Assembly: GCA_946122785.1 (NCBI GenBank)
Contig: CAMGYJ010000005.1
Span: 82,144,547 to 82,208,546 of the forward strand
From: Linum tenue
Lineage: Eukaryota; Streptophyta; Magnoliopsida; Malpighiales; Linaceae
DNA: 64,000 nt
Reading direction: 5' to 3'
The notes beneath the pieces are model-generated. The model was not told the DNA's origin, did not search any database, and saw nothing but the letters and a program-made list of their open reading frames with translations. Of this stretch, positions 33,440 through 45,959 are shown piece by piece (within the stretch, counting starts at the first letter, position 1; each line of letters starts with the position of its first letter). The translations under genes were made by a program, and so were the position numbers.

Positions 33440-34992
33440 GGGTAAATTGCAAGTTTGGTCACTCGAATTGCTACAAAATTTCACGTTTGTTTACTCGAAT
33501 TGATTTATTCCATTCGTAGTCACTTATATTAGTTGAACAATCCAAGTTCGATCACTCTCCGTTAACCTCCGTCAGACTCCGTTAGTGTCGTCAGTTAACT
33601 GCTAACGTGGTTACAGAGACGCTGAGTTGGCCAATTTTAACCCATTAAAAACAAAACCCTACCCGCCACGTCAAACCCAACCCACCTAACCTAAAAAACC
33701 AATTAACCAAAATCAAAGCCCCTTCCGACCCTCTCTTCTTCTCCGCCACCATCGACCTTTGATCCCCTCTGTCAAATGGAGTTATTGTTCCGCCTGGCGG
33801 TTTCCTCCAATTGGAAAAGGAACCACCACCATTTCCAACTTCTCGATCTCCGGCACCACTCTCTCCACCATTCCCACCCTCTACCCAATCCAAGCTCCAA
33901 TTTCAAGTAACGTCGCTGGAGGGGAAGAAAAAGAACCAAAAGAAACGAATTTTTTCTTTCTTCCTTGAACACCAATGACCGTCTCACTGATCCAAAAATG
34001 TCCATGCTCACAACTACTCAAAATAGTCCATTGTGGCGAAGGAGGAGAGGGAGGTGAATGGGAAGAGAGAAACGGAGGCCTTAGAAGGGGGGATATGAAG
34101 ATTGCCGAGGCGGTGAGGGATCTGGAGATAGACACCCTCTCTCTTCTTTTTCTCTTTAGCAATGTCACCACTGTCGCCCTCTTTGCCGCTAGTCTCTTCT
34201 CCACTAGTCGAGGCTCTGCCATTGAACCCATCGACAGAGACCCCAAACTCTCACTGCACCGCCGCCAGGACAACCGCATTTTTGAAGTGAGGTCGTCAGA
34301 GTCACCCTCAGTTCCTCACCATCGGGGATGGCGACGTAGGAGGTATCTAGATCTGGATCTTTTTGCTGCATGCAGCAACAAGCTGCCTCGAGATCTTCTA
34401 CTTCCCGTGCGTTCTTCGTCGGCAAATCCGCTGGAATCGAACAACCTCCATCTCTGAGGCATAGCCGGGAATCAGAGCTGGAATCAATGGGCTAGAGTCG
34501 ATCGGAGAGAGACAGGAGAAGGGAAGAGATAGGGAGACGGATCAGGAAATATACAGGAAGAATGGAAGGCTATACTGCAACGAACGAGGAGTGATATGGA
34601 TTGGTATTGGGTAACAAATTGATTGGAAGAATGCAGAAAACTGGAATTGAAGAAGAAGCAAAATCACAATTGAAAGGGGGACTGGTACTGGCGCTAACCT
34701 CGCGGTGGGGTTTTTTTAGTTGGGTCAAGGGTTGGGGTTGATCTGGGTTTGCTTATCTGATGTGGCAGAAGGGGGTTTTTTTTTTTTTGATTAAAATTGG
34801 CCAACTCAGCATCTCTGTTAGCCACGTCAGTAGTTAACTGACGGCACTAACGGAGTCTGGTGAAGGTTAACGGAGAGCGACCGAACTTGGACTGTTCAAC
34901 TAATTTAAGTGACTACAAATGGAATAAATCAATTCGAGTGATCAAACGTGAAATTTGTTAGCAATTCGAGTGACCAAACTTGTAATTTATCC
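33440..34992. mobile_element. Non-autonomous MULE with terminal inverted repeats of about 200 bp
   Basis: The left end (GGGTAAATTGCAAGTTTGGT, to about 33658) and right end (reverse complement GGATAAATTACAAGTTTGGT, from about 34785) match over some 200 bases, including AATTGATTTATTCCATT and CTCCGTTAACC. Flanking 9-mers ATCTAGATT and ATATACATT agree at 7 of 9 positions, a decayed MULE-size duplication. The interior is more GC-rich and genic in look (for example open frames at 33975-34457) but has no recognised domain, so it could be a Pack-MULE. Its right half is also present at 50438-51166. Confidence 0.82.
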
Positions 34993-35389
34993 ATATACAT
35001 TATATATAATGCCACTTGTAGTTTGTTTTGTTTTGTATAGGGGCAGATAAGCATTGTTGCCGGTTGGGATGATGGGATTATGACTTTACAGGCCAACAAA
35101 ACACAGACTTTACATATACGTATTAATATTTTCTCTTCCATAAAAGAAGATGGGCTACAATTGTGAAACTAACCACATATTAGTAAAAGGTAAAACGGAA
35201 GCAGAGCTGTGAGCTAAATAACAATATTTTGGGCTGGAATTTGGTGTCGCCCCATTGGGGGAAAATGGTACTTAGGAGGACTACTGTTTTGAATGAAATA
35301 ACATTCTCGAAAATGTGGTGCAAACAGCAAATTTCCAGTGCTGCAAATATTGTTACATTCTCGGACCTTGTCTGGTGTTCACTTTTATA

Positions 35390-36623
35390 ACATTCCAGAA
35401 GGAATAACAACATCATTGATGAGTATGAAATCCACAAGCACGTATTCTAAACCCTGATCATCCATCCAGCCAGAGCAAAAAGAAAAACAATAAATTAGCC
35501 AGTCAACGCATGAAACTCAACGCAAATATGAGAAAAGTAGAGAAAATAATTAAAACCAACCTGGTGGTTGTGGTTAGGGTTGGAAGTCTGGTACCGGTAT
35601 TTGGGATATATCGAATACCGTGCCGAATTTATTTTTATTTGATATTACCGAATAAATGTATTATTTTGTGGGATTTGGGATTGGGATTTAGTTTCAATTG
35701 TTATTCGGTATAGGGGATTACGAGATTGGAATCGTTATATGTATTTTATTCTCTCAATTAGACTCTCTCATTCACTACTACGCAACCCTTAACCACCAAG
35801 AGTGTCATTTAATTATACATAGATCATTACATCACTATTTCTCACTAGTATTATTCGTCTCTCAACCTCAAATTCATCAAATTAAAGATTACCAATTACA
35901 AAAACTTGAGGTGTTAGCTCTAGGCAACTCAAGACTCTTTGCTTAGTCTCTTTGCCCTTAATTAAACAATAAAATCTAATTTATATATTTAATTATTAAT
36001 GGCAAAGGTAATTAATTTTGTATTTGATAATACCGATTGGGATACCGAGGTACCGATTGGGATACCGAAATATTTAGGGATTGGGATTGAGATTGATTTC
36101 AGAGTGTAATTCGGTATTCAGAATTTCGATTTTGGTATTGGAATACCAATACCGTACCAATTTCCATCCTAGTTGTGGTCGTAGTGTTTCAGGGCTTCTT
36201 CCGCAACCGAGGAAAGTGGTTGTTTCGCAAATATGACTGGATCCTCGTCCTCGGAAGAAAAATTCGACCTCCGTAAAATACATATAATCAATATAGTTAA
36301 AAACACGATACTTAATAGAATAATCCGATACGTACAATACTAGACTATACATACTATCAGCCGAATTGGACACATGTACAGAGACAGATTGATTGAAACA
36401 ATTAAGGTTCAGTTAAGCATAATAAGAATCATCATGGAAACCGTAATTATTTGTTATATATTTACAAGCAGGTATTATATGAAGCCTGTAACATCATTGA
36501 CGCATATACTCACTCTTCACCGGAACGTGGTTCCAAGTCGGAGCTCGAGTCCGAGTCCGAGTCCGAGTCCGAGTCAGGCACCACCACCGGATCAACTCCT
36601 GCGGTCTGCTCTAGCTCAACCAT
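35390..36623 (-). pseudogene. DUF3615-like gene, left duplicate, broken by a MITE
   Basis: Three exons align with the intact relative at 42612-44152. Exon 1 runs from about 36623 to 36516 (VELEQTAGVDPVVV, then a Ser-Asp repeat and LEPRSGEE, donor GTGAGT). Exon 2 at about 36283-36172 ends in VAEEALKHYDHN, where the MITE enters. Exon 3 from about 35452 (GLEYVLVDFILINDVVIPSGM) runs into TAA within some 25 codons. No fourth exon is found. The Ser-Asp coding repeat has one more GAGTCC unit than the right copy. The family role is unknown. Confidence 0.6.
35575..36171. mobile_element. hAT MITE in DUF3615-like exon 2, left duplicate
   Basis: Ends TAGGGTTGGAA and TTTCCATCCTA, flanked by GTTGTGGT at 35567-35574 and 36172-36179 (perfect 8-bp duplication). 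Repeated GGTACCGGTAT/ATACCGATTGGGATACCG motifs lie near the ends. It interrupts the last codons of exon 2 and pushes the splice donor about 600 bases away. The same insertion is in the right duplicate. Confidence 0.93.
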
Positions 36624-36989
36624 TTCCGGTTTTCGGGATTTCTCGTTTTGGGGATTTCCGAATTCTTCTTCTTCTTCTTTTTATACATGCCGGTCTAGCT
36701 AGTTCATAGCGCTTTCGCAAATTTTGGAAAGGCCCATTTCCCTTTTCTGTAGACTAAATAGAAAATATTGAAATAAAAGCCCAGCCCATCTTCGCTGCAA
36801 TACATAACGGGCCTAGATCCTATCACTACATACCCGACACGATCACACAGCAATTCCATTTCCTTAACACTCTCGGATTATCTTGGAACCTCATTACCAC
36901 AGAATACCGATCCATCCATCGCCACCAGTAATCCAGCATACCATTGATAAATTAGTCCAAACAGATGCATTTCAATTCCACAGCAAGGA

Positions 36990-37110
36990 AGGGAACCATG
37001 AACCAACATGGTGGTTGTCGTTGTAGCATTCCATAGCTTCTTGTGCAGTCTAGGTAGTTTGACGTTTCGATTTTTGCACGAGTAGTTCTGAAGCCTCTTC
37101 CTCGAAAGAA
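36990..37110 (-). pseudogene. Relic second exon of another DUF3615-like gene
   Basis: On - it reads SSFEEEASE...SKRQTT then a TAG, TAQEAMECYNDNHH, matching exon 2 of the gene at 44819-45958 (SSFEEDPE...SRKQTTWIAEEALK). A remnant resembling the last exon lies near 37360-37400. This marks an extra, dead array member. The same relic is at about 55688-55808 in the right copy. Confidence 0.55.
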
Positions 37111-37399
37111 GACGTCCTGCGTACAATACAATTTTCCCGTGATGAGATGATTAGGATTCGAATCAGACCGACCCATATCTATTGTCATCTCTTCGTCCAG
37201 TAGTAGCGGTTTTGTTATTATTACTATAAGTTAATTATTATGATATTGTGTTTCGCAGTTAATAATTGGAATGGTTATCAACTATGCTTAAGTTATTAAC
37301 TCATACACGAACGAGGTACATATTGATATATATAATAAAAAATCTAAATCTTTCTACTTCGACGATTATTAACTCATAACGGGGCACAGCAGGCTCGTT

Positions 37400-38569
37400 G
37401 TCCGAGAGAGATTACTGCTTTTGGGATTTTTTTTTTATAACACTGCTTTAGGGATTTGATCAGTCACACAAAAACACATTTAAGCACGAGAAAATGGACA
37501 TACTAATCAAAGTTTACTATCCCTTGTTTCATTTCAGGGGAAACAAATGAGCAGTAAGTAGCATCTGTTGTGTTCTTAATCGTTACAGCTCTTTCTATAT
37601 CCTTCCCACGACAAAATTTTCTAATCAGAACCCAATATGCACCGCCATACTTTTGTTAGCATATGTATATATGTGGTAAAAGTGGGAACTCAATAACAAA
37701 GAGTTAATACTATGGTTTCTACATCCCCAAAACACTACACCAAGTAGCTCTGTTCCCACCAATTCCTAGTCCCCCACTTCTCTACCTAAATCCGTGCCTG
37801 CCCTGCAAATGGAGAAACAAGGCAATATCAGAACTAATACAACTGCATAACAGAAGATGTAAGGTTAATGCCTTGTATTGAACAAGTAGGAGACGAGCAA
37901 GAAGTTGAAATGGATGGAAACATTCCCAACCAGGAAGCACTAGAGACAGATTCACAAGCACAAGTCACCACAACAAATGTGGTAACATCATATGGGAAAC
38001 ATGAGTAACATGCAAGGGATTCAAAAGTTTCAGCCAAAGTGTTATGGGAAGGTTGTCAAGATGAAGTATGTGATTTATATTAACAAAATAAGATTGAAGC
38101 AATTGAAGGTCCAACAAAAGTCGTAGCAGTTGGTCTAACCTTGTCAGCTCTAGTAGTCAGTTCACAAAAGAATGGATATAGTAAAGTTGAAGGGGACTAA
38201 TGTAGTTAAATGTGAAGATGAGTTATGTGGGTCTAAAGCAGATGAAGAAGTTGTAGTATCTGACAAAGAAGCAACATGAGAACAATATGTGACTTGAAGT
38301 AAGATTCTTAGCCAATAATGTTGCTGATTAAACTAGCTGTTATGCATGGGAAGAGCAATCATATTTACTTGGGCAGCTTTGAAAGACAAAGAAGCAAAAC
38401 TTGAAGTGAGTTTCTTAGCCAATAATGTTGCTGATTAAACTAGCTGTTATGTGGATATAAACTGAAGGCTGAAGTATTTCAGTTTAGGGAAGGATATTGT
38501 TCACAAGAAGCTGTTATGAGTCATTCAAAGTAAACCACGTACCAGTTTAGCGACCAACTAATCAATATT
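37400..38569. other. 3' flank of the protease gene, no supported gene
   Basis: No conserved coding sequence. A direct repeat of about 45 bases (TTCTTAGCCAATAATGTTGC and following) occurs near 38307 and 38414. The whole stretch is also present at about 56070-57334, with 62 extra bases there near 56169. Confidence 0.5.
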
Positions 38570-39702
38570 CTACTCTTTAGGTGCCTGCAGCAAAAAGAGA
38601 TATACATATTTGTATATATCATCCTCCAAAATTTATATGAATATGACAGCAAAATTAACAAACCGTGCTTACCCAAGCTAGTTTCGTAGTCATAACATAC
38701 TTGAGCGCCTCCAAGTCTATTATCTTGAATCCTTCATCGCCGAAGCTTGTCCCCTGATTGTCTTGGGCAAGGAAGCACTCCCTGCCATCAATTTTCTTGT
38801 ACCCCATGAGACACAAAGCATGAAGGCTGGTCGGAACTTTTGAGGCATCATGGTGCGGCTTTGGGTGTGGTTTCCTTTTCTTTTCCTCTCCCTCTTGCTC
38901 CTGCTCTTCCCCATTCCCTTTCTCCTCATCAGAAGCTGTTTCATAGGGGTCGGGGACTGGCTGAAGGCCAAGGCGAGCAACATCTTCAGCCTCGAGTGGA
39001 CGTCCTATGCCTCGAACAATTGTGTCAGGAAAGGTATAGTCCAACTTCAATTCTATAACACCAATGACAGGGCCTTTGTTCTGAATTGACAGCTTCAACA
39101 ACCTGAGATCTTCATCATTCTCGATTTTACACTTCCTATACTTTGACAGGAAGAATTGGACTGGGTACACGCTATCAGCTAGCGGGAGTGGAGCTCGGCT
39201 GTCCAAGAAATGCTTTAGAGCTGAAGCCCGCGTGTCTTTAGCTTCCTGAATCCAGTTCCCTTCCATTTGTCGAAGCCTTTTCGCTGAGAATCGAGTGGTG
39301 AATGGATGTCCACCCGGCTTTCCACCCAGCAATTCTGGCCCTTGCGTCCAAACAGTCGCAGAGAGCGCGGTAGAAGCAAGTGTCTGGAGAGAAAAACGGG
39401 AGAAAAGAAGATAACTATTACAGACCATATAAACAAATAACCAACACACAAACAACCGCATTTCCCACTAATTACGCTCGGTAAACCCGCTATAATACTA
39501 CTAATTAATATATGCATCTCGTTAACAAGCTCCAGTTAATAGAAAGCCCAAACAAACACTTACTATCCTTGTTTGTTCTGACGGGTGACAGAACAGAATG
39601 GTCAGCGATGGCGCTGTCACCGCCAACCTTGGCTCCTCTCCTAGTTACTTCCTCTTGCGGCACCGGCTTCGGCTTCTCCTCCGCATTCCTTTTCCCCGTC
39701 AT
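38570..39702 (-). pseudogene. Papain-like (C1A) cysteine protease, left duplicate, one-base frameshift
   Basis: Exons 39702-39564, 39383-38673 and 38584-38570 match the right-hand gene exon for exon. Exon 2 here is 711 bases rather than 710: there is one extra C in the CCACCC run at about 39321-39327 (right copy CCACC). In the frame set by exon 1 this shifts translation about ten codons after the catalytic-Cys motif and leads to early termination. The His and Asn motifs (TSLHALCLMGY, QDNQGTSFGDEGF) remain downstream in another frame. It is a recent pseudogene or a base-call error. Spliced initiation from a different frame is possible but would lose the Cys motif. Confidence 0.75.
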
Positions 39703-40347
39703 TTTCTTCTTCGATCGAGTGAGAGGGGAATTCTAGGGTTTGAGGAGGATATCGGCGGAACTCGGAGCTCACTGATTTGTGGTTTTCGTTTATGGTGCGG
39801 TTGCGGCTGAGAGTTACGGGAAGCTCCTGGTACTGATTTCCATCTCTGCAGTCTTTCCTCTCCTTTCCCGCGGGTTTTCTTCTCTTGACCTAGGAATGAT
39901 GTGTATTTGCTTTAGGTCAGTCCGGTTCGCGGATCAGTTGGCGGCCCCCAATGTGAGATCAGTTTTTGAAGATGGAAAGCTCCATCGATCTCAATCGAGA
40001 AGTGGAAGCTGTGTGCAGCAGAATGGAGAGGACCAACAGCAGACAGCAGCTGCAGAGTGCAGACTATAACACTGAACACGTTGTATGGAAGTCGTTTCTT
40101 CTCCAAATAGTCTCGCCTATCCAATACGGCGCCGCACTGCTTTTTTTTTTTTTTTTTTTTTCTAGCTCCTTTACATGATTGCATTTGTTTCTGGCCAAAA
40201 GCCCAAAAGTTTCAAGATTCGGGTAAGTTTCTTCTTTTGATTTCTTCCGCCCTTACTACAGAGAACCAGAGTATATCGTGAGGTTTTTTCACACTTAGTC
40301 TCTGATGCCTCCACAAAGGGAGGTCTTGTAGTGGACATCACAGCCAT

Positions 40348-42611
40348 CTATTCATTTCCCAGAATCTAAACATTTACACAGAACTTCTTCCTATCATCTA
40401 CAACACCACCACCAGCATTTCTCAAGTGAACCGGCTCTTTTTTCCAAAATCAAATGTACTTCTTTAGCCGCCCGGTGGCAGAATCGAATAGCCTGCCCTG
40501 TACAACAGTACCATAGCGTTCCTTCTCCTTCAGGCGGGTTGGAGTTCTCATAATCTGCTCCAAACATGTCTCTTCCTCTTTCCTAACCCCAACTTCCATT
40601 TGGCTGGTATACATTCTAGTCTTCTGCAGAGCCTCTTGCAACAACAATTTGTCTCATCATCAGAATGGGCTCATGTCTACGCAGTCGTTGTGACCTGAAG
40701 ATCGGTTGCACTCTTCAGTTCAACCATCCATGGCTCATTCGACTGCATGCAGCTGCTCAGGATAACGGAGCTTATGTCAACGATTAATACCATCAAGCTC
40801 GTCTCTCGAGCTCCGGCCTCTCCTCCAAGCAGTCACTGTTTCCACCAACAACAGTGAACACATCTCCAACGCGCCTCTCGAGGAGAAACCCATGCTTGCA
40901 ACTAGAGTCACAATCGAAGATGGGTTGGCCATGCTTATCGATGTTGATGAGCAGCTGAGGCGTGCAGCTGCAGATTCTCCTTGAGGGCTTAGGAACTGCG
41001 CTTCAGCTCGTGGATACTATCAGTCAGAGTCCTGGAAATAATAGTTACCGGCCCTGCTTCAAAGGATGATCTTGTGTTCTTGAGTTCGGTAGATTTACCG
41101 AAGGTTAGATAACTCATCACAAAGTTCCTTCAGCTTCCAATCCCTGGTAGCAAGCTCCTGTGAATTGTGTGCGTGGTGCTTCTCCAGCGTTTCATATTTT
41201 TGTTTGGTTCTGTGCCTCCGATCAGCAAGCAGCCAACACAAGCATCAACCTGACCCTCGGGTTGTTTCGAAGTCAGTCCTCGAGAGGGCAACTAAATTGG
41301 TAACAGACCTCGGGTGGATGCTTTTCTTCTCATTTTGATTGCTGAAATACGCTTAGTGAGGGTGGCTATGACTCCTTTACTTCTGAGTCTGGCTTTTGTA
41401 ATAATTGAAACTTTGAGAGGCGTATAGAGCACACTGTAACAAAATGCCACCCTACTATCTAAAAAGCTGCTACTGATTATACCTGAACCTGCTGCTGCAC
41501 AAATCTGAAGTTGAAAACTCAAAAGGGGATCCAAAGTCGCCAATTTGCTATGCCAGAAGAGAATCACTCTTACAAAAATGTAAAAAGTGTGAGTACATTC
41601 TACATGCTGCTTCAAGTAAAATACATGAAATCAAGCGAATGCGAGCTTAGCACCCAAAGGCCCTGACTAACCAAAAACATAACCGAGCGCAATAATCCTT
41701 CCAAGTCGTCGCAGATTGCAGACAGGAGCAAACCTCAATCATCTACCAAATTAGAATGAAATGACACTTGAAATGGACATAATCGAAAATTAGAAGGACT
41801 AAGTAATCCCCGTCACATTAATAATTTTCAACACACACCAATGCTCATTGCCGCCGCCAGTCAAATCTACCAGATTTAGTTGAGCACTTGGTCGAACATG
41901 TAGCAGCCATATCAGTTGTTATCGAGCAGATTATGGTGTTCCTAACTGGGCATATCAAGCAATCAACAATCAGTTTTATCATTCGAGAAACAGGCTATGA
42001 GCTTCCTTGCTTATTCCACTAAAATCTCTTCACTGGGAAATTCTCAGTAAATATCTCAACGGGCGCAAATACTTGTAGTTTCCATACTAATTCTCAACGG
42101 CATGCACGTTGGAGTAGACGGCTTGGCCCATTGGTTCAGACCGTCAGCATATCCCCAGTTAAACTTCCTTATTAACTTGTACCAGTTCATTGAATTACTG
42201 GCCCTATATACTCCAACCTCTCAACATAAAACAGGAAAACAAAGCAGCAAGAAGCAGAACGAAGAGATGCCATTATCAAATGCTCAAAAAGGTATAAAAG
42301 AAAAAACTAGCCACACACAGAGACGCCATGTCTACAATATATAGGGGACTACTGCACCCCTGGTTTTTCTGCCTTTTATCTTTTGATAACAAGCTCAAAA
42401 GTATCATATATGGCGCAAAAGAGTGACTTGCTTTGCGGCTAGCTAGCTTGAAAACCATCACACGTATGTCTTGTCTCCGCATTAATTAAACTACTACTAC
42501 AACTATGCTTAAGTTATAAACCGTTATTAGTACTACTACAACAACTACACTGAAGTTATAAATGCATAAACAAAAACAACGTGATACATATAAATATGCA
42601 CAATCACAATT
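40348..42611. other. Unrecognised stretch, perhaps decayed genic DNA
   Basis: On - at 40647-40450 an open frame (EEETCLEQIMRTPTRLKEKE, RLFDSATGRLKKYI) looks coding-like in composition, with interrupted frames upstream to about 41300. I cannot name a family. The rest shows nothing definite. Confidence 0.35.
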
Positions 42612-44152
42612 CTAAATTTTTCTACTTCGAAGATGAGGAGGAACCAAACAGGGCACGTCATATTCTTCGTCTGAGGAGGTCAATATGTCATCGTGGCAGT
42701 TGAGACCTTTCTTACAATTACGCTTACCAAACTCCAACTGCTCCTCGGGAGGATGGTAGAAAGGTTGCTTGGTGAACGTCGAACAATAGTGGCAACCAAT
42801 TTTGGGGGGAACTGCATGCATGCAACAAAATCATCACCTTTAAGCATCTATCTATCTATCTATCAGCAAGTTCACATACACCCCACGATGAATGCAACAA
42901 GATAGTTAGTTAAATGTAAAGTGCATCATCTCAAACCAACAGCAGCTAGCAAACCAATTAATTAAGCACAGAAACTACTCGGTATGTACAATTACCAGGT
43001 CCAGAAGGATCTATGATGACGCAAGAATGTACAGTGAGCTTCATCCCCTGGCCCTCGTATAGGGCTGTCTCAGCAAAGAACAGTTCAGTTTTAGGAGGTG
43101 TTGGAGGGGTGCTTTCGATGGGGATAGAGGACGAGGACGAGGAGCCACTATCATTATTGACAATGACCATCTTAGGAGTAGGAGGAGTCCTCTCCATGGA
43201 GGAGGAGGAGGACCCATCGTTATTATCGATGACGACCGTCTTAGGAGTGGGAGGGCTGCTTTCCATGGAGGAGGAGGACGAGACGAGATTCGTAGCAGTG
43301 AACATGGAGTGGGTGAACATTCCAGAAGGAATAAGAACATCATTGATGAGTATGAAATCCACAAGCACGTACTCTACACCCTGATCATCCATCCAGAGCC
43401 AAAAAAACCAATAAAGTAGTCAACCAATGCATGAAATCCAATGCAAGTGATGAGAATCATTAACTAATGAGATAAGTAGAGGAATTAATTAAAACCAACC
43501 TGGTGGTTGTAGTTGTAGTGCTTCAGAGCTTCTTCCGCAACCGAGGCAATTTGCTGTTTGTGACGCTGTGCAACGACATCTGGATCCTCCTCGGAGGAGG
43601 AGGAATAATCCATCCTACGTAATACATATGTAAATCATCATCACCATCATGAAATCAAAGCAAATAAAGAAACCAAACCTGACAAATTAAAGAGGAAATT
43701 AATCAAGCAAAACCCACTTAGAATTGGAAGAAACAGCCCAACACCCGCCACCCAAATTACTTACGCACCAACAAATCTGTAAGCTAGCTAGCTAGCTGAC
43801 TGAAGCCTATAAACATGGAATAATAATCGAACCGACAACGGATTATGCCCTAGACCATACATCAGCCGTTGTCGGTCTGTTTAATTTGACACATGTGCAG
43901 AGACATATCAAAACAGACGACAGATTGAGAAGATTAATCTTCAATTAGGCATAATAATCATGGAAACCCTAGTTCTTATATATTTCAAAGCAGGTATGAA
44001 GCCAAGATCATTGACGCATATACTTACTCTTCACCGGAACGCGGTTCCAAATCGGAGGCCGAGTCGGAGTCCGAGTCCGCCTCCTGAACAGACACCACCG
44101 CCGGATCAACTCCTTCGATCTTTTGCTTCTTCAACATTTCTGATTTAGCCAT
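42612..44152 (-). CDS. DUF3615-like protein, four exons, 274 aa
   Basis: Proposed exons: 44152-44028, 43614-43500, 43380-42996 and 42811-42612. All introns are GT-AG (donors GTAAGT, GTTGGT, GTAATT; acceptors ACGTAG, ATCAG, ATGCAG), and 825 coding bases stay open from ATG to TAG. The protein starts acidic (a Ser-Asp repeat), then VAEEALKHYN (about residues 65-75) and GVEYVLVDFILINDVLIPSG. A Ser/Pro-rich insert with repeated SSMES/RTPPTPK-type units follows, then ELFFAE and SCVIIDPSGPG, and a last exon with CHYCSTFTKQPFYHPPEEQ. ALKHYN...GVEYxLV...FFAE...CVI matches the plant DUF3615 pattern as I know it. The CxxC...H/C residues could bind metal. The role is unknown. It is the best-preserved member of the local array. 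Confidence 0.65.
42847..42864 (+). repeat. TATC microsatellite
   Basis: About four and a half ATCT units in the last intron of the DUF3615-like gene. Confidence 0.85.
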
Positions 44153-44818
44153 TTAGGGGTTCTAAGTTCTAACACTATGGCTTCGCTGTGAACGGTGAGG
44201 CCGAATTCTTATTCTTCTAGTTATATATGCCGGTCTAGCTAGTTCTTAGGGCTTTCGGAAATTTTGAGAGCCCATTTTCCTTTTCCGAATACAAAACATA
44301 TTGAAACAAAAAGCCCAGTCCATCGTCGCTGCAACGGGCCCAGATCCTATCACTACATAGACAACCCGAGCATTTTTCAATTCCTTAATAATATCGGATT
44401 AGCTTGGAAGGAGACATCATATAGCATTAGAGAGCTTCTTTTCCGGTCCAAGTAGGTACTTCCTAAGTCCCTTCTTCAGAAGATACATCATATCATATGT
44501 ACAATACAATTTTCCTGTAATGAGATGATTAAGGGTCGAATCAGACTGACCCATGATCTAGCCCACGACCGATATCTATTGTCCAGTAGTAGCGGACTAG
44601 CGGTAGAGTAGAAATAATGTGCTTTAAAGGTTTTGATATTATTCTTATTGTTAGTCAATTATTATGATATTGTGTTGTGGTTAATAATAGAAATGGTTAT
44701 CAACTATGCTTAAGTTATAAACTCATACACAAACGAGATCCATATATAAATGCATACAATCGACAATCTAAATTTTTCTAATTCGGCAATTAAGAAGAAA
44801 CTAACGGGGAACAATAGG

Positions 44819-45958
44819 CTACTCGTCCGAGGAAGAAGTCCAATCGTCCTCTTCGTATTTGAGACCTTTGTCACAATCATGCTTACCAAACACTAACTGA
44901 TCCTCAGGTGGATGGTAGAAAGGTTCCTTGGTGCACCTCGAACAATAGAAGCAACCTACATTGGAAGGAACTGCATGCACGCAACAAACATAATCTTCCT
45001 CATCATCTTTAAGCATCTATTCTATCTTCCTATCAGCAAGCAAATATATACCCTTAGCCTGAATGCAACTAGATAGCTAGTTCAAGAGTAAAGCTAGGGC
45101 ATCATCATCTCAAACCAACATCATGGCTACCAAACCAATTAAGCACAGAGTAGATGTATAGTTGCCCGGTCTAGAAGGATCAATGATGACACAAGAATGA
45201 ACAGTGAGCTTCATCACCTGGCCAGAGTACATTGTTGTCTCAGCAAAGAACAACTCCTCGGCAGCAGGAGTTGGAGGGCTGCTTTCCACTGCGGCGACGG
45301 AGGAGCCATCATCATTATGGACAGCAGCCATCTTAGGAGGAGTGGCAGAGCTGCTCTCCATGGAGGAGGAGGCAGAGGAGGGGCCGACCTTCTTGGCCGT
45401 GAACAAGGAGTGGCAGAAAATCCCACATTGTGCAATTATAGCCTTGCTGCGAATGGGATCCACAAGCACGTATTCCACACCCTGATTCGTCATTCATCCA
45501 TCGACCTAGTCCCAAAATTTCATCAAATTAGTCCCAGCCCAGATCGAGCATGATATTCAAACGCAATCCAAGGGAACCATCCATAATTGGGAATTAACTA
45601 AAACCAACCAACCTGGTGGGTGTCCTTATATTACTTCAGAGCTTCTTCTGCAATCCAGGTAGTTTGCTTTCTTGAGTGCTTAGTATGTACTTCTGGATCC
45701 TCCTCGAAAGAAGAAGAAGAAGAAGAAGCAGGCATCCTACGCACAATCATACAATAATCAAGGAAACCCTAATTCTTATATATCGACGGAGGGCAAGAAT
45801 TTTTACAAGAAGGTACATATATGAAGCCAATGTTGACATTAACGCATATACTCACTTGAGACCTGGTCGTGGTTCCAAATCAATATCAGAGTCTAATTCA
45901 TCATCGGACAACACCACCACCGGTGGATCGACTCCTTCAATCTTTTGCTCCTTTTCCA
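44819..45958 (-). pseudogene. DUF3615-like gene, four exons, one in-frame stop and a GC donor
   Basis: Exons 45958-45855, 45736-45613, 45481-45166 and 44970-44819 parallel the neighbour at 42612-44152 and total 696 bases in one frame. Exon 1 encodes MEKEQKIEGVDPPVVV and an acidic tail. Exon 2 has a Ser run (coding microsatellite TTC) and AEEALK followed by TAA where relatives have His-Tyr. Exon 3 has GVEYVLVDPIRSKAII, ELFFAE and SCVIIDPSRPG. Exon 4 has CFYCSRCTKEPFYHPPEDQ. The exon 3 donor is GCAACT instead of GTAATT. One stop with all other phases kept suggests very recent loss, a splice variant avoiding exon 2's end, or a sequence error. Confidence 0.6.
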
Positions 45959-45959
45959 T

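Larger units (their letters stand above)
34267..40347 (+). repeat. Segmental duplication, left copy
   Basis: Nearly identical, in the same orientation, to 50438-59107 apart from large indels. It starts inside the MULE and ends at CAGCCAT (40341-40347), after which the copies diverge. It holds the MULE right half, a MITE-split DUF3615-like pseudogene, a relic exon, and the protease gene. It lacks the LINE and a 62-bp segment found in the right copy. Confidence 0.93.

Noticed and set aside
36451..36702. Ser-Glu repeat protein on +
   Set aside because: It is the complement of the Ser-Asp codon repeat in exon 1 of the DUF3615-like pseudogene.
38840..39089. Open frames on + inside protease exon 2
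   Set aside because: They are the complement of conserved protease coding sequence.
39598..40178. Open frames on + opposite the protease exon 1 and its promoter (also 58362-59041)
   Set aside because: Several short overlapping frames, no known domain, overlapping the protease 5' region and a poly-T run; conserved between copies only because the duplication is young.
40450..40647. Possible kinesin or other host gene fragment on -
   Set aside because: Only weak compositional resemblance; no motif I can name with confidence.
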